Shown: in pieces, positions 1-12,060 of the stretch
Layout: each line of letters starts with the position of its first letter
How positions within the stretch are numbered: position 1 is the stretch's first letter
Position numbers and translations under genes: made by a program
Origin: Darksidea phi
Taxonomy: Eukaryota > Ascomycota > Dothideomycetes > Pleosporales > Lentitheciaceae
Length of the DNA stretch: 64,000 nucleotides
Assembly (NCBI GenBank): GCA_030770425.1
Contig: JASJFT010000069.1
Span: forward strand, 62,001 to 126,000
Direction: 5' to 3'
The notes under the pieces: generated by a model
Told to the model about the DNA's origin: nothing
Seen by the model: only the letters and a program-made list of their open reading frames with translations
The model's database searches: none

Positions 1-1108
1 CGGCAATAACAACTGTTGTGCTTTGGACTGTGCTAACGTGCTGTAGCATGATATCTTATCCGAACTACAAGTTCATATTTCCTATAATGGCACTGGGTAA
101 GTATGCGAAGAGGTTCGGAGACGAGCCGCTGCTCTGAGCGAGCGGGATACCTTCCCAAAGTTTATGAGATATTCACATACCTAATGATACATGCGATGAC
201 GGCGGAAAAAGTGGAGAGAGTAGTAGTGGTGGTGGTGTATACTTAACCACACACAAAATATGCTGTAATAATGCTAATAAGGTATCAAATACCATAACAA
301 ACTCATCCTTCTTATATCTTTTTATACTCTTTTCCGGTACTATATCGATGCTAAACTGCCCCCTCTACGCCGTTTGTAGGGAAGTAAACTGCTGTAAGGG
401 ATACTCCCTTCTAAACCGTAAATAAGCTCTTATTATTATTATACCTAGTACTTTTTCTCTATGGATAACTTTCATTCCTATCTTCTTACTCTATAAATAC
501 TATTGCTATACCCACCTTCCTTTCATTGTACACGTTGGTCTGGAGCTATTCTATGCACAGTACGTTATTGCTTAGCAAGAGACAACAAAACATCCACGGC
601 CACCCAGCAATAAATACAGAAACCACAGTTCATCCACACCATACACATTCTGTTCCTCTACCATCACTCCCTCTCCCAGCCCTTCCTGATCGAATCTCGT
701 CTCGCTCAATTACGATCCTAAAGCTGCACGCTAGTATTTATATCCCAGGTGAGAAACACGCAAGAACGCGTCGTATAGCCACGGTAGGCATATATTGTTT
801 GATGAGTACATGATGTACCTACATTGCGCGTCCGTGTAGAAACGCGACTGAGCCCAATGCGCGGTTTCGCTACTATGGTAGAGCGACCGAGGATCTAACT
901 GCCTACGTGCAGACATGAAAATGCATGCATAACGCCTACCATTTGCTTCGCAGAATGCTAGAAGCGACCTTTTGATGAACGCCGACCGAACCAAAGATCC
1001 CAAATGGCCACCTAGTATCGTAATAAACACCGTTCCATGAAAAGAGACACTCGACCATATTCGGCGTAACTCTCTCTTCCCCCATGGTCCATCCCAGAAC
1101 CCAGGCTC
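1..1108. other. Intergenic, no supportable gene
   Basis: This stretch is AT-rich in its first 500 bases, with short TAA/TTA runs near 265-300 and 430-442. Only short reading frames without splice or domain support are present. It lies downstream of the RAD9/Crb2 stop codon and may hold that gene's 3' UTR. Confidence 0.6.
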
Positions 1109-4100
1109 TTACTCCTCGATCAGGGCGCCTAGAATGAGACTCTGCATGACAAACTCATCGCAGGCGATGCGAACCTTCTTCCCATCAATCATCCCACTCC
1201 TCACGAGCACCTCCACCTCCGCGCTCTCATCGCGCTTGCGCTTCCTACCACCCTTCTTCTTGGTCACCAAGATCGGACCCCTCCCATCACCAAAGAGCTT
1301 AGAGGCAGCATCAGCAACGCCCGCAGCCCCACCATCGACGTAAACCCAGTGCCACTCTCCGTCCTGAATGTACTTCTTTGCCGAAGTTAGGTCTTTACAA
1401 CGCGCAACATCAGATGGACCAAGCGCATGCGTGAGGAACATCAACGCTTCTTTTTTTTCCAACTCCTTCTTGCTCTTGCCCGTTACGAGTAGAACAGTTT
1501 GGTCGTGGAGGAGCAACTCTCGTTCTTTGATCACGGACTTGAAGGTCACATGTTCGTCGGCTGGGTCGTACGTGCTCATAGTGCGGGAGCGGATCACGCC
1601 TTCAGGGTCGAGATAGGTTGAAACACCGGCGGGGAGAAGATATTTGGCGAAAGGGACAGGACGTGAAGCAGACACCGAGTCTTGAACCCATCGGAGATGT
1701 AGGATAGGTATATTGAGCGCGAGTGCCTGGAAGTGCTTCGTACGGCGTGAGTGCGAGTCCGAGATGAGCGCCACAAAGCCGATGTTCTCGTATTCGGGCT
1801 TGAGGCCGAGGCCAGAGAAAACTTTCACACTACCGTCAGAAGACGTCGGAGGGTCGCCCGATTCGGCTTCGAACATCTCGTAGAACCCAATGTGTAAAAT
1901 CTCGCCGCCGTTGGAGGTGATGAGCCTGGTTATGGTATCCTTATCTGAGGAGTTGCTTGTCAAGGTCACTGCAAAGACCATATTATTGAAGATGGAGCCG
2001 CCGGAACGAGCCGACGAAGCCACAGAGGCAGCACGGCCAGTGGACTCTCGTAGAAGTGACGGTCCTGTAATGCTCCGCTTAGCGTAAGTAGGTGTAGGTG
2101 CGCCGTCGTGAGCACTGGGCGTGCCAGTACGAGAAGCAGATGCAGTATGGGTGGACGCAACGTGCTCGTAACCTCTGTCGCGAAACCGGCCCCAGAGATT
2201 CTTGGTAAGGTAGATGGTTGATATGCGCGCCTCAAGACGCTTCTGAGGCCGCCCTTTCTTTGTGGCAGGAAGGCTATCTCGCTCCTTCTCCTCGACCACA
2301 ACAGTAGTATATCCTCTTCGGTCCGTGTAAGGGTATTGGTCTGTGAAATGTTCCATATTGATCTTGTTCTTGAAGCCTACCACGACATAAGATTGTTTCT
2401 TCATGCCTTTGATCTCTAGTTTGACTTGATCGCCGGGCCGTAAGTCAAGAGCGCGAATATTTGTAGAAGCGACTTCATGAATTGTGCCATCATAATCATA
2501 ACGTATTTGGAAGCGAGTTGCATCGTATCGACCAAGACAGGTGGCTGTGTAGAAGCCCCCACCAGGCCAAGCCGCAATGATTCTATTCGGATTCAGAAGC
2601 TTTCCGGTGGGAGCCTCTCCATCGTCAGACGCACTCCTCACAGCAGCATTCTTTTTTGACGCTAGGGGCGGTGAACCGGCAAGCTCGTCTGCTTCGCTGT
2701 CGTCTGCATCCGCCTCGAGCATACTGATATCAGCAGCGACCGCTTCCACAGATGGCTTAGGCTGGTCGTCCTCCCCAGTCGCCTCTCGAAGCGACGATTT
2801 GGTTGTGCTGGGTGATCGCGTTAGGAATGCCTTGCTGACAGATTTCAGGGCGCCCTTCCGAGGAGTCTGCGGTTGACCAGACTTCAGAAGCGGCTTTGAC
2901 TTCAAGATCGCCGGCTGCACGAACGTTGCCCCCTCCCGAGCTCGCGTGGCGGCCAGTGCACCCCGTTCTTCGCGTTCTTGGGTCGGCGCGAAAGATGGAG
3001 TCCAGCTTCGTCGATTTGTTCCTTGCTTCAGCGGTGACGAAGGGGCTTGCTCAGATGGAGGATCGGTCTCCTTGATAGGGCTATGGAAGTGTTTCTTTTT
3101 CGCGCTGTAGGTGACCTTGCGCCTCTTCGTTGGTCGTGCAGGCGACGAGACAGATATGGGTGCATCGAGCGTGTCTTCTGGTTCTGCGGCGAAGCTCAAC
3201 TGCGGCATATCGATAGCATCTAGATCCGTTGAGCGCTGTGTGTCTGGCTGGTTCGCGATGTCAAGCAGAGAGCGGACCTTGGGGCCGGCCGAAGATTGAA
3301 GAGGGGCACCTTCTTTTGCAGAGCCATTGGGGGCCTTAGTCAACTGAGACGCAGACTGCTGCTCCTTGCCGGTGTGGAAGGGACCCGTACTGTTGGTATT
3401 AGCCAGTCCATCATTGTCATATGCCGCGGAATCTTCGCCGCGCCTTTCAAGTTGCCGGGCGATCTCAGGCTCCGGGAAGAATGAGGGCTGAGTCTCGTCG
3501 AGTATGTCTGTGTCAGGAACGGTAGACTGCCGCCGCTTACGAGCCGGGGCCATTGGCACGCCATCATTTTCGTGGAAATCGTCCCCTCGAAGACTAGAGC
3601 GGACAAGCTCCTCATCTTCATTGTGAAGCTCAGGCAGCTCTTGCTCCATAGTTTCCGGGATCTCATCGTCGCCAGGCACCTTGATGCCCTTTATAATTAG
3701 CTCCTCTGCGCCAACATGTTTATCGACAGCCTGGACAAGCGCTTCATCCTCGACCTCCTTACTTCCCTCGGCGTGCGCGATAGGAAGGCCATCCTCGTCG
3801 TCCATATCCACGGCTTCATGAGTAGAACGAACATCCTTGGCCTCCTGCTCGGCATCAGAATGCTCGTCATAGGCGTGCTCGTCATAAGTGATATCCTCTT
3901 GCGAGACAATAGGCGGGCTACTAGGAACACATTCTCCAACGTGTGCAGGGAGAATCTCTTCGTCGGGCGTCTCTGTCTGCTCCTGTGAACTAGATCTAGG
4001 AGGTATTGGAGGCATCGATGACGAGACTACTGGACTAGTCAACCCAGATTGACTCTGCATCACTGTTTGGTTGATGCTGTACTGGTTCGTTGAGGGCGAC

Positions 4101-5955
4101 GATGGGAAGCGAAGCGTCTTGGGTGGACGTGGAGTATCGGCATTCTCTTCCGGTTGTGAGTCCATAATCACTTCAAATTCTCTGCTACTCTTCAACTTGG
4201 CTATACTTTTGTGAAGTGGTTGTGAGGGGAGTGCTCGGAATTGAGATTCGCGCTGCAGTTGTGACGAAGGGGTGTCCGGTTGAGAGAGGTCGCGTGCGGA
4301 TTGTCCAGATAGGGTGCGCGGAGGCCGCGAGTGAGAAGAAGTATTAGGGACCTGAATGCGGTTGTCCGCAGTTGCCTCTTTCCCTGGAGGCGCGTTGCGC
4401 AGGGCACGTGAACTAAAAGGTACATCTTGAGACAATTCGTCAGGTGAATCTTCTTCGTGCTGTCCGTTCACTTGCACAGGCTGCGATAGTTCGTCCGGAG
4501 AGCCGTCATGGGCATCACAATCATTCTGCCCATCATATGTCGCAGATGCTCGTGCTCGCGCTCTACTCTTTTGCGGTGGTTGATAATTTGCGCCGGTTGA
4601 GAGCAGGCTACGCTTTTTGACTCGTCGGATAGAAGGGGTCGGTGCAGAGACGCCAGCTAGCGATAGAGCTGCTTCCTGGTCGAGCTTTTGCTTCGCCTTA
4701 CGCTTGTTGAAACGCTGCTGAACAGCAGTTGGCTCCTCCCAGCTGTCTTGAGTGACAACCGACGTCCATGTGTCCTCATGTCGCAGCTCGCGTTTCCGTC
4801 TCTCTTGCGATTGCTTCAAGGTCTCGTAATCCGCTCGCGGCTCGCTCGAAGATCGCAGTACGGAGTCGGCTACAGGATACGTTCGCGCAGCTTCTTTGAT
4901 GGGGCTTGACATGGCAGCCGGGGGACTCGAGCGCCGTTGCGTGGCGTTAATGAAATTCGGAGAAGGACGCTGGAATACAAGATCCTCGGTTGGTGCTTCG
5001 ACGATCGGTGATGTTCTTGCTTGTGTCGCGTTGAATGCCTGCGTCAACGACATGCTATTGCCATTGACCCCATGGCCGAACCCGAAGAAGGCAGACGCAG
5101 AAAGCACGGTGCCCGGAGTCGTGTTCGTCTTCATAGCTGAGCTGAGGACCTGGCCGTGGCTGTTCCGTTTCCTGCCTGCAACCGCTGGCGTCTCGAACTT
5201 GAGAGGGCTCGTGAGCGGACCGTTGTCGCGAAACTGCGTCTCCGGATCATCGTAGACGACAGTTGGGCTCGTAATGGTGTTACTCGGCTGCGACTGGCTC
5301 GAGCCTACCATCTCGATGTCGTCGGTTGGCGCGTCGGCGCTCACATCGTCGGCGACGACAAGGCCAGGAGCCAGATTGCTGTTGCTGTCTACCACGCCGC
5401 TCGTGTACTGCCTGAACATCTGGCTATCCGGCTGCGTGTCGCCGGGCACGTCCATTATGCCATCGAACGTCTGGTACATCTTGGCCGCGCCTTCGACCTC
5501 CTTCACGAACCCCGTACTGGTTGGCGCTGTGTTTTGTTTTGGGAGGCTTGGCTTAACATGTCTCGAGTCAAATCGGACGCGTTGGGGTCGAGGTTCGTGA
5601 GGTGGGTGAAAGGCCGCAGCGCCGGGTGCGGGCTGCAGTGCGCCGCGTGGTGAGCTCGTCCGGGCGCGCCCCTCGTTTGGAGACGTCGACGGCGCGTTGA
5701 CCGAGGGATAACGAATAGTTGAGTCGGTGAATTGAATGGGAAGATTGCTGCCTGCGCGTTGCCGCAGCAGTTGGGAGAGCTGTGAAGGGTCCTGGAGGCA
5801 AAGGTTATTCCACCGCCACAAGATGCATGATCGGCACAATACGACCAGGGTCGCGGGTGTCCGCGCGCGTTGCGGACCAACCGGAAAAGATGAGCACTCA
5901 CATCGTAGAAAGCGTCCTTGAGGACAGTACACTCTTGCGACTCTCCGGACGCCAT
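1109..5955 (-). CDS. rad9: DNA damage checkpoint mediator RAD9/Crb2 (53BP1-like)
   Basis: Nuclear adaptor of the DNA damage checkpoint. In this family it binds modified nucleosomes and carries the effector kinase Rad53/Cds1 to Mec1/Rad3. Model: exon 1 5955-5902 (18 codons, starts MASGESQ), intron 5901-5792 (110 bp, GTGAGT...CAG), exon 2 5791-1109; 1578 residues. The long N-terminal and central region is low in complexity and rich in SQ and TQ sites, as expected for Mec1/Tel1 targets. Two N-proximal NATQ motifs (FNATQART and INATQRRS) resemble Crb2 docking sites. A Tudor-like segment starts near residue 1080 (IIAAWPGGGFYTATCLG). Tandem BRCT repeats fill about 1286-1578, with W in HLRWVQDS and EWHWVYVD. 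The frame stays open upstream to 6169, but that extension is non-conserved and includes the intron, so I start at 5955. Identification is from domain order, not a search. Confidence 0.9.
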
Positions 5956-6300
5956 TGCTAGAGCCGCCGGAGAACTCTAGGGCGATGTTGAGGTCGTATC
6001 CTGAATTTAGCCTGGCCGCATTAATTCCCCGGTAAGACACGCTCTCACGTGCCTGAATCGAGGTGTTTTTTTGTCTTATCGGGCATAGTGATATCCATGA
6101 CGCTCTCGAAGTACAGATCACCATGGGGAGAATTGGAAACGGTTTACCGTGAACAACGACTCCATTCATCTATTGGCTCAAACATAAGTGTACAATATTG
6201 CGGTCTCCGGCTCTGCTCCCGCAAAATCACCAAACGTCCGCCGCTACCCGCCTTAGCCCTGCTGCTACCCATCGCCGAGGGAAATTCCAGTCTTTATTGC
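5956..6300. promoter_or_regulatory. Intergenic spacer: RAD9 upstream region and SDHC 3' flank
   Basis: This 345-base spacer lies between two genes read on the minus strand. It should hold the RAD9/Crb2 promoter and 5' UTR plus the SDHC 3' UTR. I recognise no specific promoter element. Confidence 0.4.
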
Positions 6301-6912
6301 TTAACTGAAGAAAGCATAGTACAGCGTCAAAGTCGTTGACGCAGCCACAGCCGCCCAGCCCGTCCGCATGACTGTCTTGTTACTGAATCCTAGTCCAACA
6401 TCCCACGTCAGATGCCTCAATCCATTAAGGCAATGGTAGAAGAACGGCATTCCGACAGCGATCTTCGCAGAGACCTTGGCCCAGACCGGCCACGCCGCAA
6501 CGGCCGCGACCATAGATGGCGACTCGAGATGCCACCCGAGCGTGGGAGCAGCGAGGTACGCGATTCCAAAGATGTAGAGTCCTCCGCTAAGAATGATACC
6601 TGTGAGACGGTTCAATGCGGAACCGTACCAGGTGATCTGGGGTTTATAGATAGATAGATGCGGGGAGACGGGTCGTCGGAGGCGCTGCTTCGCGAGTATA
6701 TCAGAGGCCGATTGTTCGTTGGTGCCATGGGTAGCTGCGAGTCTAGTGTTTAATTAGCCTTGGGTCTCCAGAAGAGTAATAGCGATAAGACGCAGCGGCT
6801 TGCTGTCATGAGCTACATACCTCCGCTGTACCATGCGCCCCGCGGGCTGTAAGCGAAAGCTGGGTGCGGCCGCCCGTCGCAGGCCAAGCTGGAATACTCG
6901 CTGAGAAGCCAT
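6301..6912 (-). CDS. sdhC: Succinate dehydrogenase cytochrome b subunit (SDHC, complex II)
   Basis: Membrane anchor of mitochondrial complex II; helps bind haem b and ubiquinone. Exon 1 6912-6821, intron 6820-6743 (78 bp, GTATGT...TAG with a CTAAT branch site), exon 2 6742-6301; 177 residues, normal for the family. The first 30 or so residues are Arg/Ala-rich without acids, as in a mitochondrial presequence. The family signature is intact: SPHLSIYKPQ (57-66), then ITWYGSALNRLTG (67-79) with the quinone-site Ser72 and Arg76. HCLNGLRHLTWD (134-145) carries His134, the expected haem ligand, and His141. Three hydrophobic segments follow the signature. T68, W69, N75 and H141 line up with positions known to affect succinate dehydrogenase inhibitor fungicides in related fungi, and all carry the usual sensitive residue. 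Confidence 0.96.
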
Positions 6913-7717
6913 GGCGCTTGTTCAGTGCCAATTGAGCTGTTGTGGAGGGGAGAGGTGTCGGTGGTGGTGGTGATGTAGTTGGGTTGGGTTCACGTCCGTT
7001 TCCTGCCACTCCGGCTCGGCTGTCCCAAGAGCTGTTGCCGAGCGACCAATCAGCGATTCGCGCTTAGTCAACGCCCGCTGCATATCCGAAAAACTCTCGC
7101 CCGCAGCTTTCCTTCTCTCTTCAAGAACCTCGATATCGCCGCGATGCGCCGGTGGGCATGCATTGATGGAGTGACGGCCCTTGCGCTGGCGTTATGTCAG
7201 TGGTAATGGGAGATGAGGTTCCGCGAGGAATATGCCCGTAGTTAATCGCCCATTCGGCCTTATATAATGGTCCTGTGGGTTTCATATCCAGGGCGACATC
7301 TGACGTCGGAAGAACCGCAGCGGCCTCTGGGCTGGTATAACTCGTATCTGGCTCAAGTGGTGCGTTTAGTACGAGTAGTCTATCAATGATTCTCTCGGCG
7401 GGAGGGAAGCATGAGTGCATCTGCTCCCAAACTCTTCCGATCAGCCATACATCATTATCTACCACCAGTTGCAACAGCTTCGTCTACTCTCCATAAAAAA
7501 ATCCGTTTTGCTAAGGTATCCATGACACCATGGGTTGTGATCGTGACTTCACTCATACAAGCTTCAATGATGCATCCAGGTGCAAATTTTGCGCTTGCCC
7601 CAAGAATTTCTGCCCTTCCACTTCTCATCACACACTCCGCACAATCTTGCAATGATATAACTCAACTCTTGCGATTCTACCAGTAACAAGGGAAATTTTC
7701 ACCTCCGTAGCTTGGAA
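6913..7717. promoter_or_regulatory. Divergent intergenic region, SDHC / WDR89-like
   Basis: About 800 bases between two divergently read genes, so it should hold both promoters. Short reading frames here lack domain or splice support. Confidence 0.4.
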
Positions 7718-9078
7718 ATGGGGGCCCAAAGCCTAACGCCAGCTCAAAGCTCGAACCTCGAACTACCGGCAAATTCATACATCTACAAAATTATATCGAC
7801 AGCGCCCCGCACGGGTCCTCTCACATACCAGCAGACCGACCAACTAGCTGTTATATCATCCGACGACTCGCTGCGTTTCTTCGACCCGGTAACGCTTCAT
7901 ACACTGCCGTACGGCGTTATCAGCAACGCGAACGATAGAATCACATGTCTAGAGCGTGGCAATGACCTGCCGAGCAACCTCGTCGCGACAGCAGGAAGAG
8001 ATGGGCTAGTGCGATATTGGGATAAAAGAAGCGGACAAAGAGCGGCGGAGATACAAAGCCGTGAGGGTCTACCTATGATATCTCTCAGTGCGTATTGCTG
8101 ATGGAATCTCATAGCACACAAGCTCATCTCATCACTCGTTTGCGACAGCCAGAAGAACTTCCTAGCAGCTGGCATTGAGAATCCGGACGATGGCCCTGGT
8201 GTGTCTCCCGTCTACGTCTGGGACCAACGCAACGTTTCAAAGCCGATGCTCGAATTCGTGGAATCGCACACAGATACCGTGACTGATCTGCAGCTTCATC
8301 CAGACCTTCCAGCGCTGCTTTTATCTTCCAGTACCGACGGCTTAGTCAATATATTTGATGTGAGCAAGCCTGATGAGGAAGAAGCGCTTTACCAGGTCAT
8401 CAATCATCGATCTGCTGTAGCGCATGCTGGCTTCATGTATCCTAGCACAGATATCTATGCCATGGGCACAGACGAGACACTGAGTTTCTATGCGCTTCAG
8501 AGCCAGGCAGAAGAGCACCCTGAGCCGACACCCAAGGCATACGGCGACACAAGAGAGCAACTTGGCTGCGAGTATCTCGTGAAAATGCACTGGGTTGGCA
8601 ACGAAGCTTACATTGCTACCGGAAAACATAGGCACGTTTGATTGCTCTTTCCTCTAAATTTTCCAGATCACTAATGTTACACAGCTCGAGCTCCCTCACG
8701 CTGTTCCCCGTAGGGAAAAGTGGAGGTGGTGCGCTCGAATACATCTGCGACCCAGAAAATACGATCAGACTACCAGGCGCTCACGGCGAAGAGATCGTCC
8801 GTGACCTTTTCACTGATCTTCAAGTAAGCACTTCCTGTTGATTACGCGTTACATTCGGTCATCTGGACACTAAATCTTCATAGACCCGTACAATGTACAC
8901 ATGTGGCGAAGACAGCTTTATTCGTGCCTGGAAGATGCAAGGCGATGGCACGGTGGACACGGATGGAACTGCCGCGTCAGAGAAGAAAAACCAGCACAAG
9001 AAGGAAAGGCGAAAAGAAAAGAAGGAAAAACGTAAAGGTGATGACGAGGGCAAGAAGGGCAGGTTTGCACCGTACTAG
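7718..9078 (+). CDS. WD40 repeat protein, WDR89-like
   Basis: Beta-propeller scaffold resembling WDR89. Exons 7718-8060, 8115-8631, 8685-8823 and 8884-9078; 397 residues. Introns are 54, 53 and 60 bp. I start at ATG 7718 (MGAQSLTPAQ). WD-type repeats are visible as VATAGRDGLVRYWDKRSG, GVSPVYVWDQRN, LLSSSTDGLVNIFDVSK and YTCGEDSFIRAWKMQ. The C terminus is a lysine-rich tail of about 35 residues (KKERRKEKKEKRK), suggesting nuclear or nucleolar location. Intron 2 (8632-8684) seems to use a GC donor: G|GCACGT with CACTAAT branch and ACAG acceptor. No GT donor nearby keeps the frame and the conserved IATGKH segment. The molecular role of this family in fungi is poorly known. Confidence 0.88.
8632..8684 (+). 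other. Probable GC-AG intron
   Basis: A 53-base intron with donor GCACGT, branch site CTAAT at 8671-8675 and acceptor ACAG. Splicing joins a phase-2 exon end (AG) to C, giving Ser, and leaves the reading frame open. The only nearby GT (8635) gives the wrong phase for this acceptor. Confidence 0.6.
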
Positions 9079-9172
9079 CGCTTCCGGTTCTGGTACCTCT
9101 AGCTACTTACGTGTCTGCACAATTTATAAACTTTTAACGGCCAACTTGACTATAAGGCTACTATCGTTATCA

Positions 9173-10154
9173 TTAGGGCTTCTTGGGCTCTTGAGTTCGC
9201 AGTCCGGCCAAGAACCCCTGGAACGTTCCGAATCCCTCGAACCCGCCGATCTTTTCGACAATACTTTGGCTCTTTCGCACGCCTTCCTTCGCATCCGGGC
9301 CATAGTAGCCGTACTCCCGGATCATCATCATGTTTTCGAACAGTTCCTCGCTTCCGCCGAACTTGTCAACTGGGATCTCATGGAACTCGCACTTGCCTCC
9401 CCGGACATGCTCAACAGCGTGGCACACATCCAGAGGCGTGAACCATCCTGATGCAGCGAGGGTATGCTTGCCGAGTGTTGATTCAGGATCCACAAGGCAC
9501 GCTGCAACGAATTTCCCGAAATCGCGCGGGACGTCGAGCATCGGAATGGCTGTGTCGGGTTTGAACATCAATGAGATTGAGTAGCTCGCCCCGTCGTCGA
9601 CCGGTTTGATTGAGTTTGGGATGTTGGACATGAAGTAGCCCGGAAGTACGAACGAGGCCGGAACGCCTACTTCTTTGACATATTCCTCGACCATGGCTTT
9701 CGAGTCGAAGTGATGCAGATTGTGCAGCTTGCCGTCCGTGATTTTGGAGACGTATGGAAGGGAAGACCAGATCAGATGCTCGACTCCAGCTTCTTTGGCG
9801 GCATCGGCGAGGTTGCGACCTTGCGCTACCTCGTTTTCGAGCGTGCCTTTCTCCCAGTAGTTCGTTACGCCGAAAACCGCCGAAGACCCCTTGATGGCAG
9901 AGAGAATAGAGTCTTTGCTGTTGAGGTCCGCCTGTGGCATTTAGTACGCGGCAATCATATGATGGGGAGTTTTAGCCCACCTGCACCATCTCGACGCCCT
10001 TTGCGACCATAGCCTGCGCATCAGGTTTGTTGGGGTTGCGGGTGATGCCGCGGATCTTCCATTGCTTCGAGAGCTCTGGATGGCCCAAAATCGCCTTCAC
10101 AACTGATCCTCCCTGATTGCCCGTGGACCCGAAAACAGTGATAAGCTTCGTCAT
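9173..10154 (-). CDS. NmrA-like NAD(P)-binding protein (atypical SDR)
   Basis: Rossmann-fold protein of the NmrA/HSCARG type. Members act as NAD(P)-sensing regulators or as reductases, and which applies here cannot be told. Exon 1 10154-9981 (58 codons), intron 9980-9932 (49 bp, GTGGGC...CAG), exon 2 9931-9173; 310 residues, standard length. The N-terminal LITVFGSTGNQGGSV holds the glycine-rich dinucleotide motif GxxGxxG. RGITRNPNKP follows, where Arg usually contacts the NADP phosphate. VEHLIWSSLPYVS corresponds to the Ser-containing strand and lacks a clear catalytic YxxxK, as is common in NmrA-like proteins. An in-frame ATG lies six codons upstream (10172); I prefer 10154 because the beta-strand starts right after it. 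It converges on the WDR89-like gene, with 94 bases between stop codons. Confidence 0.93.
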
Positions 10155-11342
10155 GGTGACAGTGCGAAACATGTAGACTCCAGCGAACCTACAGCGGCTT
10201 TCAGCTGTTTCTATACTTTTCGTGGCCTATTCCATAGCGTCTCTTTTCCTGCATTAGGTAACCATTGCCGCAGTTTTCACGTTTTAGCTTGTCGAATAGG
10301 GTCCTCCTATAGGTTTGTATAATCATTGGGTAATGGTCGACCTCTTTTGCGGCTGAGTCAAGATGGGATAAGCTGTTGGATTTTTGGTGTTGAATACGAA
10401 GGAAGGCGAGGCTAGAGCGTGGCGTTCACCCCGCTTTCCTGTTAGCGGAGGGATCAGCGGGTTAGTCACCAGCGCTACTGCTTTAGTCACCAGAGATGTC
10501 TTTCCATTTTCAGCTGTCGGAACGATAATCTCGATTTCATCTGAATACATTTCAGACCTTCTGGTCAGCTTTCTGATAACGAGGAGTTGCGTCGAGGCCA
10601 AGAGAATTCGGTCTCTTGCTCTTCGATTGAATGCGGGCCAGATAACGTTGTTACTATTCGGACACAGTATGTGATCCCAGAATCGGCTGAAATTGGAATC
10701 CTCGAATCCAGGAAACGTATTTAATATATTTTCTCAAGCCCGGTTTCGTCTCAAACGCTGTGGGATACGCCAAGGGAAAATGATAGATGAATGTCAAACT
10801 CCACATCGGATGCTGGATAACACTCCTTCCAACCTCCACCTTAAACAACAACTGCCGGGCGCTAGCTTCATTCTCTCACATGCTAATGCGGGGAATGCAC
10901 GTGCGGTTGTGTACAGAAAGCTTCTTACGATGCTTTCTACTTTATCCTTCTAACCGGGTCATCTAAATTAACCAACAATTTTGGAAGAAGAAATACCAAA
11001 AATATTCGCTGCTCAATTGGCAGTCTGCTTTTCCACGATCTACCGAGTATCATGGTTCCCCCTCATAATCTAATAGATTGCCGACGAATTAGTTTTCGCC
11101 TCCCAGTTTCTCAATGGCGAGATCCCTTGACCCACGAATCCCCTGATCATCAATTCGAGATTCTCTGCTAATTACTTACGACATATACCCTAACCAGGTC
11201 TCAAAAGTCTAGAAGATTTGGATTGTCTGCCGACATAAATACGCCTTGCCCGGATATTCGATATGTCGACCACGATACCCACCCGCACATCTTGTCACGC
11301 ACAGCAGACTAAACGACCTCCTTTACAAAGAAGACGTTCAAA
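10155..11342. other. Intergenic, no supportable gene
   Basis: This 1.2 kb lies between the NmrA-like gene and the lectin-like gene, which are divergently read. Overlapping 60-96 codon frames on both strands near 10.3-10.9 kb have no start context, splice support or recognisable motif. Confidence 0.5.
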
Positions 11343-12060
11343 ATGTTGACAACTCCCCTTCTCGCACTCGGACTTGCGGCGACTGCCCTCGCTCAAGGCG
11401 CCATTCCTGCGGGTTACAGAAAAGTGTACATCACTTCCATGGTTGATCCCAAATTCACTGTGGTTCCTAAAGCGGCAACGAACGGTAGCACCACGGTCAT
11501 GTACGTGCCACAACTATGTCTACCCTATAGCATTCTTCGTTTCTAATATTTGCTCCAACTGTGTAGCCAGACTCTCACCTCTACCCCCGCGCAGCAATGG
11601 GCGCTCACGAGCAACGCGACCAAGATTTACTTGGCAAACACTCCTACACTTTGTCTCGATGCTGGTGCTAAGAGTGAGGACTTTTCCCACATATCGCCCC
11701 CTACCCACCATAAAATCTGACAACCGTGGAACAGCTGCTTGGAAAGACATGGCCAACGTCTACGTTAACACATGCTCGGACACCGCACCGGGCCAAAACT
11801 GGACAGTCATGGCTGATGGAAGGATCGCAGTTACTGGCTCCGCCGGAACGCGTAAGCCATATAGTTCCTCGTATCTGAGTTCTTATGAAGCTAATCTCGA
11901 AATAGAACAATGCCTCGATCTGCAGTATATGCGAGCAACACAGAATAACCCCGTGGGCCTGTACAACTGCGCTGGACTGGGCAACACCGGTGCGAAGGAT
12001 AAGGGCATCAATTGGCCACTGAAGGACGCGTCTACTCAGAGTCGCATGTTCCGCTATTAG
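11343..12060 (+). CDS. Secreted beta-trefoil (ricin-B-type) lectin-like protein
   Basis: Small secreted protein with a probable carbohydrate-binding beta-trefoil fold. It is not an enzyme. Exons 11343-11500, 11567-11673, 11735-11851 and 11906-12060; 178 residues; introns of 66, 61 and 54 bp with TCTAAT or GCTAAT branch sites in introns 1 and 3. Residues 1-18 are a clear signal peptide (MLTTPLLALGLAATALA). QxW-type repeat signatures appear as QQWALTSN and GQNWTVMADG. Cysteines are spaced as in this fold (LCLDAG, VNTCSD, QCLDLQ, LYNCAG). The C terminus SRMFRY occupies the place of the third repeat. Each exon carries roughly one sub-domain. The sugar ligand cannot be inferred. Confidence 0.82.

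Noticed and set aside
5956..6169. N-terminal extension of the RAD9/Crb2 frame
   Set aside because: It continues through the intron at 5901-5792 and has no conserved look; a proper ATG with a GTGAGT donor explains the start.
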